Below are positions 12,601-24,435 of a stretch of 64,000 nucleotides of DNA, piece after piece (the stretch's first letter is position 1; each line of letters starts with the position of its first letter). Source of the stretch: Agelas oroides. Lineage: Eukaryota; Porifera; Demospongiae; Agelasida; Agelasidae. Below the pieces are notes generated by a model, which was given only the letters and a program-made list of their open reading frames with translations, was not told where the DNA came from and did not search any database. The DNA is taken from assembly GCA_949130485.1 (NCBI GenBank), contig OX422189.1, positions 351,220 through 415,219 of the forward strand, in the 5' to 3' direction. Made by a program: the position numbers and the translations under genes.

Positions 12601-15600
12601 TTTAATCTAGTGTTAACCCCTATGTACTGTATTTAATCCCCTATGTACATTAACTCATGTGTCACGTCTGGTTTGCAGGGCAGTTTAGATCCAACCAGGT
12701 AATACTTGCTGTGCGATACGCTGCCACTGGACTACATAGATAGATAGATAGATAGATACATAGCTAACATAGAGGAGAAACAAGTAGCTCACTTCACAAT
12801 GTAGGGGCTCTGCTTCCTCCTCCGACTCCTCAAAGCACCCCTCCCCCTCCCTCTCTCCCTCAGACTCTAGGCAGCGGTAGATAGGATTGGGGTTGACACG
12901 TTCCCCATTAGCACGCCTTCGCTCTCTGTATCGTCTCCTGTGCATGTGTTGCATGTGTGACACAAGGTGTGTGAACAAACATGAACCACATCTCCCTGTT
13001 GAAAGCAGGCCTAGATGTTATCAACTCACCCACTACACAATATAGAATCACGTGTATGTGTGTACGAAGGGTGGACATTGGTATGATACATTATGACATC
13101 ATATGACATCATATGACATCACTATACAACCACCAGATTTGCACAGATATTATACACAACTCAATTACAAGTGATAAGACGTGTTGTATTTGTGTGTGTG
13201 TGTGTGTTGTGCGTAAGGAGGAGGGGCTTCATTCATAATGACAAAGTAAACATTGTCTAGCACAGCTGCTGTTACACAACTCAAGTGGTATGCACACACA
13301 CGTCTACACAAGTAGTACAGCCGATTGTCCCATCGTCCAGTCCCTCACTCTGATGATGTCAGCAGCTTCTTCCGCTCCCCATTATTGTGGTGTCTTGGTG
13401 GGTTGCCATGGCTACAGCTGAGACTGAAACTCTCCTGGGTTGCACCACCTTGGCCAGCCCTGCATTCAATAACAGTATACCAGTGTTAATTATAGTATAT
13501 CATAGTATACTACAGTACGATTCAGTACACCATAGTATACCACAGTACGATTCAGTACACCATAGTATACTACAGTACAATTCAGTACACCATAGTATAC
13601 TACAGTACACCATAGTATACTACAGTATATGGGCTCACAGTTGAGGCACTGGAAGATTGCGAAGCACTCTGAGAATGCACTTCTCCATTCTCTGATTGTG
13701 TTTCTTGCTCTCCAACATGGCAGTCAGCTTAGCGCGCCCTCCCAGCTCAATCATGCGAGTGACGTTTCCCGGGCACTGCACGAGCATGTTCTGGAGGCAG
13801 CCGAGGGAGAGCCGAAAGAGCTCCTGGTCAGCAGAGTGCAACTCAGAGAGCACTAGAGTGGGACAAGAGAGCAGCACTACAGTTATGTACTTACAAAGTA
13901 AATGCATCACTTTCACAACTGAAAATCGATAGAGGAGGTTGGGAATGAGGCTACTGCCATCAGTCTGTGATTATGAGGATATTCTCCAAGGGAGGTACAG
14001 GGTCAGAAGGACTGTGGGTGGATATATCATACCAACCAGACATGAATTGTAACGAGGTGTACATACTAACTTGTGTTTCCATGGTAACAAGGTATATATA
14101 CTGTACACTAGTCTCGTCCCCAGACCCCCCTCCAGAGGGTTGAAGGGGGGTCTGGGGACGAGACTAACTGTACATTAATTTTGCTACCATATGTAGTAAT
14201 ACACACATGAAAGGGAGTGGCCTATGGACAAGGCTACCTTCAATGTACTTGGCAGCTGTTTCAAGAATGTACCATGACATTGCTTCCTCTGGCACACATG
14301 AAGACAGGACTACTACACTCCATATTTAGAGCCCACAAATTACTAATAGCCCTTGTCAGAGGATTGACAAACTTTACAATTGATGGATCGTGCACATAGT
14401 TTCACTTCCCAAATATAGAAATTAACCGATCAGATAACTACAATTTGTGTCGCTAGACAGGAGTGCCAGTACAAGTTGGTCTCACTCATCATCAACTCAA
14501 TGTTCCCCTTCTTTCCCATCTCCTCCCTCAGCTCCTCTGACACGGCCATGTTGAGGAGTGCTCCGATGGCTTGTTCCACTGTGCTACGATCAGAGCATTG
14601 GCTTAGCTGAACAGAGAAGAGGAGGGAGAGGAGAGAAGGAGAGGAGAGGAGAAGGGAGGAGAGGAGGAGGGAGGAGAGAGGAGGAGAGAGGAGAGTAGGA
14701 GAGGAGAGAAGGAAGGAGGAGAGGAGGAGGGAAGAGAGAAAGAAGGGAAGAGAAAAAGAAGGGAGGAGAGAAGGGGAAGGAGAGGAGAAGGGAGGAGAGG
14801 AGGAGGGAAGAGAGAACAGGGAAGGGGAGTGTTGATGATAATATGAAATGGTGAGTCATATTTCCGAGGATGAAACCACTGACCTTCATCAGTGCTCCTA
14901 TGCCACCAAAGTTCTTAATCTCGTACCGATAGGCGTACTTCTCAAATGCCATATTCCGCAGCACGGCTGCAAGCCCAGTGATAAAATATGAATCATCGTG
15001 AAGACCACTAGCAACGAAAGATATCATTCTGCCCTTCTTCTCACCTGCGCCATTCTCCAACATGGCCACACAGGTAGGAACAGCTGCAACCCCCAGCAAC
15101 TTGCAAGGGACAGCCTGGGGACACAATCACTTCCTCCATCATACATGCAGCATCACTTTCACTTTCACTTTCACTATGTACATTGTACAAGGTAGCAAAT
15201 AATATAAGAACACGTTTGGAGTTATGAAGCAAAATTAATAAGAAAAGAGGGAAAATCCGACAGTCACCAGAAACCGAACATGGCTGTCCTGGTTTGAGCC
15301 TCCAGTGCTCTGAGCTATGGTAAGTGGCGGCAAGAGTGTACGATGATGTCATTCTGCAAGGAAAATGACATCATTATGCATTCTTGCCGGTGGTCGAAAG
15401 TGTGTTTGAGGATAAAGACAAATATTTATGTCCAAGTAGGCTGCTCACTACACATAGCTGGCTTAGTTGATAATACACAAACCCAGATTTAGAAACGCTA
15501 GTCAAACAGACAGACAGACAGACAGATGCACACCTGTGGAGGCACCCCTCTACATGGAGGTGGGAGGGCACAGACATGTGACTTGGGGACAGTTGTGGTG

Positions 15601-16946
15601 AACCCAAAGTCCAGAGCGAAGATGAAGAGGTCCCCCGAACTCTCCACTCGGAGTAGTCTAGCACGGCACCATTGGGAGACGTTCAGGCAGGTTACAGAGG
15701 GAGAAGAGGAGGATGAAGTGGGATGGGAGGAGGGAGAGGGAGGAGAGGGAGAGGGAGGAGAGGGAGAGGGAGGAGAGGGAGAAGGAGAGGGGGCACAGAA
15801 TGCTGCGTATACATCCCCAACTGTGTAGACCAGTTCGGAAGGGGGGAGGGGAGGAGTTGGCTACAGATTGAAAGGAAGGGGAGAAGGAGAGGGAAAGAGG
15901 AGGAGGGAAGGAGAAGAGGGAGAGGGGGAAGGGGAGGAAGAGGTTTAGGAAAAGGAGGAATGAGAGGGGGAAGGGGAGAAGAGGTTTAGGAAGGGGAGGA
16001 AGGGTTCATAGACAGGACTCATCACTCAATCACAAGTGTCACTTACCAACTCCATTAGGCTGGCACACATGGCCTGGACTTGTGGGCGGGGCTCTTGGGA
16101 GCAAAACTGGCACCACACATGCCCCCCGTCCTCCACACATGACACCATTACACATGTCCACACTGGATTGGACGACTTGGGAAAGTAGGAAGGGTCAGGC
16201 CAAACTGTTCCGGAGGTGACCATCACGTTTTCGATCCAGACCTGCTCTCTAGTGGCCAGTTGTACAAGGTAGAGAGGATAGTGGAGGGAGAGAGTGTGAG
16301 GAGTTTGAGAAACAACCGAAAAATATCTGAGAATTGATTTGCGCTCATTTTCTGGTGCTTTGGCAGCTCTGCAGATCAGCTTCTTCCCAAGAGTATACTG
16401 CTCCAAGCAGCACTTTGCTTCTGGCAAGAATTGAGAGCAGGTTTGGAGAAATTCCTTGTTGGTGCAAAGGTCAATAATCAGCTTGACTCCGCCCACTTGT
16501 GCTAATTTTTGCTGGTGGTCCAAATTGAGGTAGGTCAGCTTCCGCAATGCAATCAGCACCTGTTCGTACACGGGTACCCAGTCGCCGTGCCAGCTTGGTT
16601 CCCCATGATCAAATGGGTCAGATGGGTTCGGCCGAGGGGTACAGAGGGAGAGAAGGAGAGGGATGACGTCTGTGCTTGCCAGACGGGCTCGCACGTCATC
16701 ACTGTCGTGTGCAAGAAGTGCAACACAACCAGCTGTCTTTGCCAGCAGGGTAACTCGTGAACTAGACCGTAAAACTCCTAACAGAGCCTTCACTATGCCC
16801 CGGGAAAAGGCCGCATCGCGCAGCGCCGCTCCTTCCTCCTCACCAGCATTGATACGATACAGGAGATTTGCGAGATTGGATATCGCGCTCTCCACTTCTT
16901 CTTCGCCGTACGATAAGTTAGTCAGTACTTTCTGTATGCCATCCAT
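9627..16946 (-). CDS. ARM repeats - Tudor - ARM repeats - Schlafen/AlbA_2-like multidomain protein
   Basis: Sixteen exons on the minus strand: 16946-16047, 15860-15534, 15114-15045, 14966-14884, 14606-14486, 13852-13639, 13459-13349, 12937-12793, 12731-12706, 12489-12445, 12368-12269, 11689-11615, 11578-11508, 11297-11193, 11041-11032, 9743-9627; 839 residues and every phase closes. Residues 1-300: armadillo-like helices (SAISNLANLLYRI, IALRKLTYLNLDHQQKLAQV). About 301-409: Tudor domain (YTVGDVYAAFC, WCRARLLRV, FALDFGFTTTVP) with a Pro/Ser insert. About 410-571: more ARM repeats (AVLRNMAFEKY, AIGALLNMAV, LGCLQNMLVQ). From about 658: AlbA_2/Schlafen-like core (VCAMINTGKASTVYIGV, GTVVGVKMD). 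Tudor proteins bind dimethylarginine, often on piRNA-pathway partners; Schlafen-like folds can be tRNA or piRNA-precursor nucleases. Weak points: the 26-base and 10-base microexons, and a stop at 13635 that would end a shorter ARM-Tudor protein if the 13639 donor is unused. The two halves could then be separate genes. Confidence 0.7.
10140..10547. mobile_element. Foldback MITE with exact 9-base target duplication
   Basis: About 408 bases with inverted arms of 80 or more bases; left end TAGTCTCGTGCCCAGACC, right end GGTCTGGGCACGAGACTA. Flanked by ATTGCACAC on both sides (10131-10139 and 10548-10556). Lies in the last intron of the ARM-Tudor gene. No transposase frame. Confidence 0.9.
11745..12095. 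mobile_element. Foldback element with CCTCCCGGCAAGAAAC arms
   Basis: Left arm (about 11745-11860) and right arm (about 11990-12095) are imperfect inverted copies that share TCTTGGGC/GCCCAAGA and the CAGTCTGGTGA/TCACCAGACTG blocks; the right end is TCTGGGGACGAGACTA of the common foldback family. A related fragment with CTCCCGGCAAGAAACG is near 63426. It sits in an intron of the ARM-Tudor gene. Confidence 0.7.
13480..13630. repeat. CAGTACACCATAGTATACTA minisatellite
   Basis: Tandem units of about 20-30 bases containing CATAGTATAC and CAGTACGATTCAGTACAC in an intron of the minus-strand gene. Similar TATACTGT-type repeats recur at 52290-52645. Confidence 0.85.
14109..14166. mobile_element. Short palindromic foldback, 9-base target duplication
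   Basis: A 58-base near-perfect hairpin, TAGTCTCGTCCCCAGACC to GGTCTGGGGACGAGACTA, flanked by ACTGTACAC on the left and ACTGTACAT on the right. Minimal member of the same family as 10140-10547. Confidence 0.88.
14612..14830. repeat. GGAGAG-type purine tract
   Basis: About 220 bases of GGAGAGGAG/GAGGAAG repeats within an intron of the minus-strand gene; on the coding strand this is the CT-rich tract upstream of the exon starting at 14606. Confidence 0.85.
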
Positions 16947-17170
16947 AACCCTGCTGCTGCACGGCCACTTTCCGACGCCACGTGGACGTAGGGGATAACC
17001 TCGTTCCCAGGCCCTCACCACCGTGATAGTGAACGGCCTGGGAACGAGGCTACGTGGGGGAGGAGGTGCGTTGGAATTTTCCGTGTTCCGAACGGAATCC
17101 CTCCTATTGATAATACCGTGAATGTAACTAGAGGAATTCCGTAAATTTGTTAGTAAACAGTTTGTTCCCG
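16947..17170. promoter_or_regulatory. Divergent promoter, ARM-Tudor / NALCN, holding a foldback insertion
   Basis: A gap of 224 bases between the two start codons. It contains a 57-base foldback (16996-17052) with 9-base flanking duplications CGTAGGGGA/CGTGGGGGA, so a mobile element has inserted inside the intergenic promoter space. Promoter function is inferred from position. Confidence 0.5.
16996..17052. mobile_element. Short palindromic foldback in the divergent promoter
   Basis: Starts TAACCTCGTTCCCAGGCC and ends GGCCTGGGAACGAGGCTA, with 9-base target duplications differing at one base (16987-16995 and 17053-17061). Confidence 0.88.
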
Positions 17171-20100
17171 ATGGAGCACCCTGGCGGGTTGGAAACTTCG
17201 CGAGGGAAATCGAGGTACGTCCAGCGTCCTGCAAGGAAGCGCAGGCACCAAGAGCGGCCTTCACGGCACGCAAGCCACTCCACGTCTATTTCCCTTGATC
17301 AAGAAATTAGTCGCGAAGAAGAAGAAGACCCAGTGAATGTAGACGTATCTGCATTGGAGCAGACGGTAGCACAGAGGGAAGAAGGGAGCGGGGAGGACGA
17401 CTCGGCGCGACACCTGTGCTTGGAGAAATGCGTGACGCTGGTGGAGAGGAAAAGAGTGCGCCAGTTCTTCCGACTTTGCGCTGTCGTCAACGTGCTCTCG
17501 CTGATGGCCTCCGGACCTTTCCAGCAGTGCAGGTCGAACATGAGAACCGACAACAGAAATGAGACGAACTACGACTGCTTCCCGCAGTTTGTGACCATTG
17601 CCTGCGTGGACTTCGTGCTTAGTGTGCTGTTCACTATACAGCTTGTCGCCCGATTGCAGTACGCATGGTGGCATCGCAAGACAGCTAGCAAAGTAAGTGG
17701 CCTGAGGATTTGCGTTCAGTCCCATAACCGTTCACTGGTTTTGCTATATATTCCGAGGCTGCTAATCAGAGCCTATTTTTGCCCAATAGTGCAGCCCCGA
17801 AGTTCCAATGGCATCACAGTGGAAACGCTTTCGTTACATTTCAGAGGTTTCAGGTTTAATACAATAACCACATGATAATTCGACTAACCTTGGCACTCTG
17901 TCGTTTCAGTATATCAGAAATGTTTTTATTCTTTCATGTGGAGGATAATGGGATATTGGTTGAATATATGCTTACTCACTTTTTTTAACACTGCCCAACT
18001 TAGATTTTATCACTGCCCAATCTAGCTTAATCACTGCACAAATGGGCAGTGTTACCTGTTTTAGGCCCTGCTGCTAATAGTTAGCTAGTAACCATACCTT
18101 GATGCAGAGGAACAAGGTAAGCGCCTGATCACGCTTGCAGACAATACATTTGACAGCTAACACGTTGCACTACTGCTGAAGGCTCTGCAACGTAGCCATA
18201 GGCTATGCTTTGCCGTTGCTTGACTTCTTAGAAGAGTTTCTGGTTTCTTGAGGCTTCTTTGAGTTGATGCTGGTTGCTTGACTTCTTATATATAGGGAAG
18301 GATTTCTGGTTGCTTGACTAGTGCAGGATTTCTGGTTTTGGGGTGATAGGGAAGGATTTCTGGTTACTTGACTTTATGGTTGTTATATTATGAAAGATTT
18401 CTGGTGAATTATGTATATAACCTATACCTCTCACTTCAATAGTCTCTTCATCTTCTTGGCAATGCATGCAACAACATCCTTCTACATGTCAGTACTGTTC
18501 TCCATTGCTTACACATTGCAGAAGTATCTGCCTATAGTATTGCCTGCAAATAGTCACTGAGTGGCTGTAATGAGAAATGTCTCAACCCTCATTTGCAGGT
18601 TCCCACGCCTCCCATCCCAGCCCCTGCTCAGGGAGGTCAATCGGGACGGAGATACAAGGAGCAGACATTCACCACTTTCATAAGGATCCTTCTCCTCACC
18701 CTGATCACGTTCTCACTGTGGTGGTCTGTAGCCATAGGAGTGAGTGGCCACCCAAATTCCAGCTTGCTTTGCAGTCATAATTATAGTCTTCAAATTGAAC
18801 TCTATAATTATTTAATGCATGCTTGTGCATGAACAGTTAATGAGCCGCAGCTTTGCTAGTTAAAATGTCTGACCTAACGTTATGTTGGGTCACCCACTGC
18901 CCAGACATGCTTGACCTATAGCAGTCTATCAAGCCAGACCATCTCTCACCCTCCAGAAAAGTGAGAGGGGGTCTAATCTTCTCTCACTTTTCTGGAGGGT
19001 GAGAGATGGTCTGGCTTGATAGACTAGACCTACAGCTGCTGGAACTCTTGTACTATAAATAAATAAAGTTAAGCTTTTCGTTGCTTGGAAACAATTTAGT
19101 TGAAAATTAATGCGAGAACAAATACAACTGGAGGTCTTCAGAGAAGACATACCCCGCGCAATTTATATGTCAGCAAACTGAACTGTTTCTTACCCATGCG
19201 TGCCCATAACTATTGCATATTAAATGTTTGTGGTATGCAGTGTACATAATATAAGTATAACATTAAAACTGGCTGTAGGGATGGAAGCTCCAAGGGTTTT
19301 TTTATACTTTCCAACTGAAGGTCTACTCTTGTGCCCAGCCTGCCACACCCCCTGATGGCTGTCAGCAAATATTTGCTGACCAACTTCATAGAGTAACTGA
19401 CCGACCTCATAAAGTAAATGACTGACCTCGTGAAGTAACTGACTGACCTCATCAAGCCCGCGTAGGAGCGTTCGGATTTTTTTGACACTAATAACACGCC
19501 ACATTTCACTCACCTGTCAAATGGTAGTCTCGTGCCCAGCCGTCCATGAGATCGAGACTAGTCAAATCAAGTGAATGCGTAGCCTTGTTCCCAGGCCCCT
19601 GCCCAGCTTTTCGCAATCCTGGGAATGAGGAGGCTGGTGAACGCGAACACGTGCTTGGAGTCCGCATATGCCTGGTGTCCACCGTATCCAAGTGGTTGAC
19701 CGTATCAAAATGGTGGACAATACCAATGTTAAATAGAAAATAGCTGGAAATGCAGAGGAGTGAAATGCTTTGGTCTCTATCAGGTACACATACATTTTTT
19801 TTTTTAGATTGCCATGTCATCGCCGCGTACAGCAACTGTTTAACCCAGTAAATGTGCTGATTTCAAAATTTTTCACTGGACTGACAAACTGACAGACTGA
19901 CTGACAGACGGACAAAACTGATTGCTTAACCCCTTCGCGCATGCGCGCGCAGGGTAATTACTGATGACATGCACTAAAGCATTTACTGACATACACACAT
20001 ACATGTAGCAGCATGCTAACTGAGACAAAATTGGAAGTTTAATACAATGTAAACACACACACACACACACACACATACACTCACACACACACATACACAC

Positions 20101-20174
20101 ACACACACATACACTCACACACACACATACACTCACACACACACACACAACACACACACACACACACACATACA

Positions 20175-20259
<85 letters not shown>

Positions 20260-23200
20260 TCACACACACACACAGATCTATCGAAGTGTGAGGATGATGA
20301 TGATGCTGAGGATGCCAGGTGGAATCCGCCCAGAGTTCTACCTACCACTTATCATCCGCAGTCTCTCCATCTTCTCAGCTGCTAAACTAGTTGTACAGTT
20401 CCCTTACTCCGCAGGGTGGGGTCTCTTTAAGACCATCAAGTAAGGATCACTCTTATTTCACCTTCCAGTAAGGATCACCCTTACTTTACTCTAATCATCA
20501 TGCACATGTACCCAAGGCCATTATGTATAAGGAACATGTTTTTGAAGGCCTGAAAATGAGACTGACAATTAATAGTATACAGACTGACACAGCTTAACAG
20601 TGCATGTAAAATGGTTGATTAGTTATTAGCTACCCAATTACATACAGTTGAATGTCACTACACTTTGCAACATAGTACGTGTATCAGATAAATTTGTCCA
20701 GTGATTTCCACCACATGATTGTATACGGAACTTTGATCTAATTATACGCATTAGGATATTTTATAACCTTTGACCACCCATGTGACCTTTGACCTCCCCC
20801 CCCCCCAAGGTGGAAGCAACTAGGTTTTGTGACCATATACTACGTGTTCTTTGTTTACGTGTTTGCGCTGATTGGAGTCCAGTGGATCGGTGGTCTCAGC
20901 ACCCGGTGTGTCTTCATGGACGAGTTGACTAACACACCGTAAGTCCTTCTTACTTAGTGCGGAGGTTTGGGGGCGTGGCTGTTGTTTACATCAAGAACAT
21001 GTGGAATGAGTGGGGGTTAATGTAAAATAGTTTGCATAATTAGAACAGTCTGCCATTGTTTAGCAACTGCACGCAGCTACTAATAAGGGCTCATGTGCAA
21101 TAACTTAAGAGGTCTGCTAATTAACTGCAGCTACTACGTCCACCGATATCGGAATAACCTCATTCTCAGGCTCCCAAACAGCTTTTATGCAACCCAAAAG
21201 CAAGGGAGGGAGCCGGGGAGGAGCCGGGGGAGGAGCCAGGGTACAAGATGGACACAGTGCATGTTACAAAAGTGGGGGTTAATATATCATGTAGTGATAA
21301 TCCACTTAATTAGAGGGGTCTACCAGCAACAGCAGCTACTAAAGTCCACCTCAGCCTCGTTCCCTGGCTCCTCCCTAGTTTGAAAGAACTGAAAGCTAGA
21401 AGCTGGGAAACAATTGAGGGTATGTAAGCTGTTTCTATGGTAATTTAGTCTGGAATAAAATATTGCATGGCTATAGTAGTGTACACAACACGCACACACC
21501 ATGCACACACCGTGTGGACGGACGCAGTGTTCTGGCCATTCCAGTGACACACTGCAATGAACACAGGAACGTTACAGATGCCGATGCCTTCAGCAACTGT
21601 TTTGCTATGGAGAACCGTGACCTTCAGTGCATGCAGTTTCCAAACGGATCTGAGCCCCTTAACATTCAGTTTCGGAACTCACTCTACGTTGGACAGTTCA
21701 GAGTAATTGGTAGGAGGTTGTGTGTGTGTATGTGTGTGTGTGTGTGTGGGGGAGGGGTCACGGAGAAATTCTACCATACATATTTCACCAGTGATTAATT
21801 TTGCTGCAGATTCTGCAACGTATACTTTGTATACTTTTTTTCTCGATTGTCATACCAATATGTTTTAAAGCTCGAATTATTTCGATTCATGTACAATCAA
21901 TTTTTAGTCCCTGGCATAAAGAGCGCATAATGACATCTTTTAGGTCATTGTGAAATTGATCTATAGACCCTCAGGCCTTATATGTCAGATCAAAGTGGGA
22001 TGTAACCATGGTAACAAGTGGGTAGCTCACTTTGGCTTCTGGCTGACATGCACACCATTTCCAGGCAAGATACCTGATATGGAGAACATGAGAAGCATCA
22101 GTGGTTCTGTCAGCATGTTCAACATAGCTTCACTCCCAGGCCTCCCCTGTCTCTAGTGTTTGCAAGTGATCAAAAACTGGAGCTATGGGAGACGTGGGAA
22201 ACCAGGTACATCTGTTCCCAGATGTTGCACACGTGGTGATATCAACACAGGCAGGAAGAAGACAAGCTCTAGTACAGAACGGTCCCTTAATTCCTCTGGT
22301 GTAATTATTAGCCTCCTACACACACCCACACACACCCACACACACACACACACACAGTTGATGGTCTCCTTGCTGTGTACGAAGCCTCGAGCCTCGAACT
22401 CTGGACTGTCATGCAGTACATCGCAATTGAAGCTGGAGAACGTCCATGGTTCGTGATCGTGTTCTACTTTTTCGCCCTAGTGATGTTTCTTGTAATACTG
22501 GTGCAGGTGAGAGGTGGGGAGTGAGGGGATGGGGGGTGAGGGGGTGGAGGGTGAGAGGATGGAGGGTGAGAGGTGGAGTGTGAGAGAATGGAGGGTGAGG
22601 GGGTGGAGGGTGAGAGGATGGAGGGTGAGAGGATGGAGGGTGAGGGGGTGGGAGGTGAGAGGGTGAGAGGATGGAGGGTGAGAGGTGGAGGGTGAGAGGA
22701 TGGAGGGTGAGAGGTGGAGGGTGAGAGGATGGAGGGTGAGGGGGTGGAGGGTGAGAGGATAGAGGGTGAGAGGTGGAGGGTGAGAGGATGGAGGGTGAGG
22801 GGGTGGAGGGTGAGAGGATGGAGGGTGAGAGGTGGAGGGTGAGAGGATGGAGGGTGAGAAGTGGAGGGTGAGAGGATAGAGGGTGAGAGGATGGAGGGTG
22901 AGAAGTGGGGGGTGAGAGGCAGAGAGTGAGGGGGTGGAGGGTGAGGAGAGAGAAGAAAGGAATAGAGGATGAGGGAGTGAGGTGGAGGGTGAGAGGGTGA
23001 GGGTGAATTTTATGCACAATGTTTCTACACACACAGCAAAGCATATTTCTTGTGGTGATCATCGAGTCATTTGCAGATCTCCGAAGCCAGACAGCGATCG
23101 GCCCCACCTCCCAACAAAAACAAAAGGACCAACCACATTTCGTAAGAGACATTAGAGTATACTATAGTATACTATAATTACTGGTACACTGGAAAATAGA

Positions 23201-24183
23201 CTGCAAGCCCAGAACAAGTGTTACCATTGTTCACAAAGTTGTTATTGTGTTCATGAGCAGCTAATTGAAGTCTAAGCATATTCACGGCCACGCTCAAAAC
23301 CCATACTTGTTTTGCAGCAAAGTTTTAGCACTATAAATAGGAGCTTGACTCATGTGTAAGTGTAGTGCTCTGCCAAGTTAATGTCACCACTTACAACCCC
23401 ATTTACTCTCCATCCCAGACCCAACCCCCCCAGCATGGAATACAGTTCACTTCTCGTGCTCATTCCCATATCAGTTATTGGTCTGGGAATGGCACTAAAC
23501 CTCTAAGCATTATACACATATACTGTTGTGTTGGTTAAGATTTAGCTCCTTGGTGCTAGCCTCCTTCCCAGGCCCCGCCCAGCTTTCTGTCACTTGCAAT
23601 TTTTCATTTGCGTGCAGGGAGAGCCTGGGAACGAGGCTACTAAAACACTTCTTGCACCCCTCCTCCCCCCCCCACCACATGCACACACACACACACACAC
23701 ACAGGTTCTCTCTGGTTCAGATGAAATACAGCTGCAAAGTCGGCAACCAAAGAGGTCTTTAGAATTCTGTCGCTCCCTCCAGAAGCTTTACTACCAGAAG
23801 GTGGAAAAAGCATTTCTTGTTCTCGTGTTTGTGGATGCCATTGTCCTGGCCTTGAAGCATAGCGGGATGAGTGCTGAATTTGCTTGTGCTCTTAAGATCT
23901 GGCAGGTATGTGTGGGAAGAAGTAGGGAAAAGAGGAAGGAAAGGAGGAGTGTGGTGTGGGGAAAGGGAAGGGAGGGAAGAGAGAGGAGTGGCATGGGGAG
24001 AGGGAAGGGAGGGAAGAGCATGGGGACAGGGAAGGGAGGGAAGAGAGGGAAGAGAGGAGCGGCATGGGGAGAGGGAAGGGAGGGAAGAGAGGGAAGGGAG
24101 GAGTGGCGTGGGGAGAGGGAAGAGAGGGAAGGGAGGAGCGGCGTGGAGGGTGAAAGGTGGACAATAGGATAATGAAGTTGATG

Positions 24184-24216
<33 letters not shown>

Positions 24217-24395
24217 TCACACAGTGAAGAGCATGGGGACAGGGAAGGGAGGGAAGAGAGGGAAGAGAGGAGCGGCATGGGGACAGGGAAGGGAGGGAAG
24301 AGAGGGAAGGGAGGAGTGGCGTGGGGAGAGGGAAGAGAGGGAAGGGAGGAGCGGCGTGGGGGGTGAAAGGTGGACAATAGGATAATGAAGTTGAT

Positions 24396-24435
<40 letters not shown>

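Noticed and set aside
13635-13637. Stop codon TGA taken as the end of an ARM-Tudor gene
   Set aside because: Not fully rejected: the donor GTGAGC overlapping it allows phase-perfect splicing to downstream exons that otherwise have no start codon, so I preferred one gene and recorded the alternative.
20081-20348. Cys/Val repeat proteins
   Set aside because: Complement of a CA microsatellite.
22409-23152. Long minus-strand open frame (247 codons) rich in Ser, Pro, His and Leu
   Set aside because: It is the complement of the GTGAGAGGATGGAGG minisatellite in NALCN intron 6; composition explains the lack of stops.
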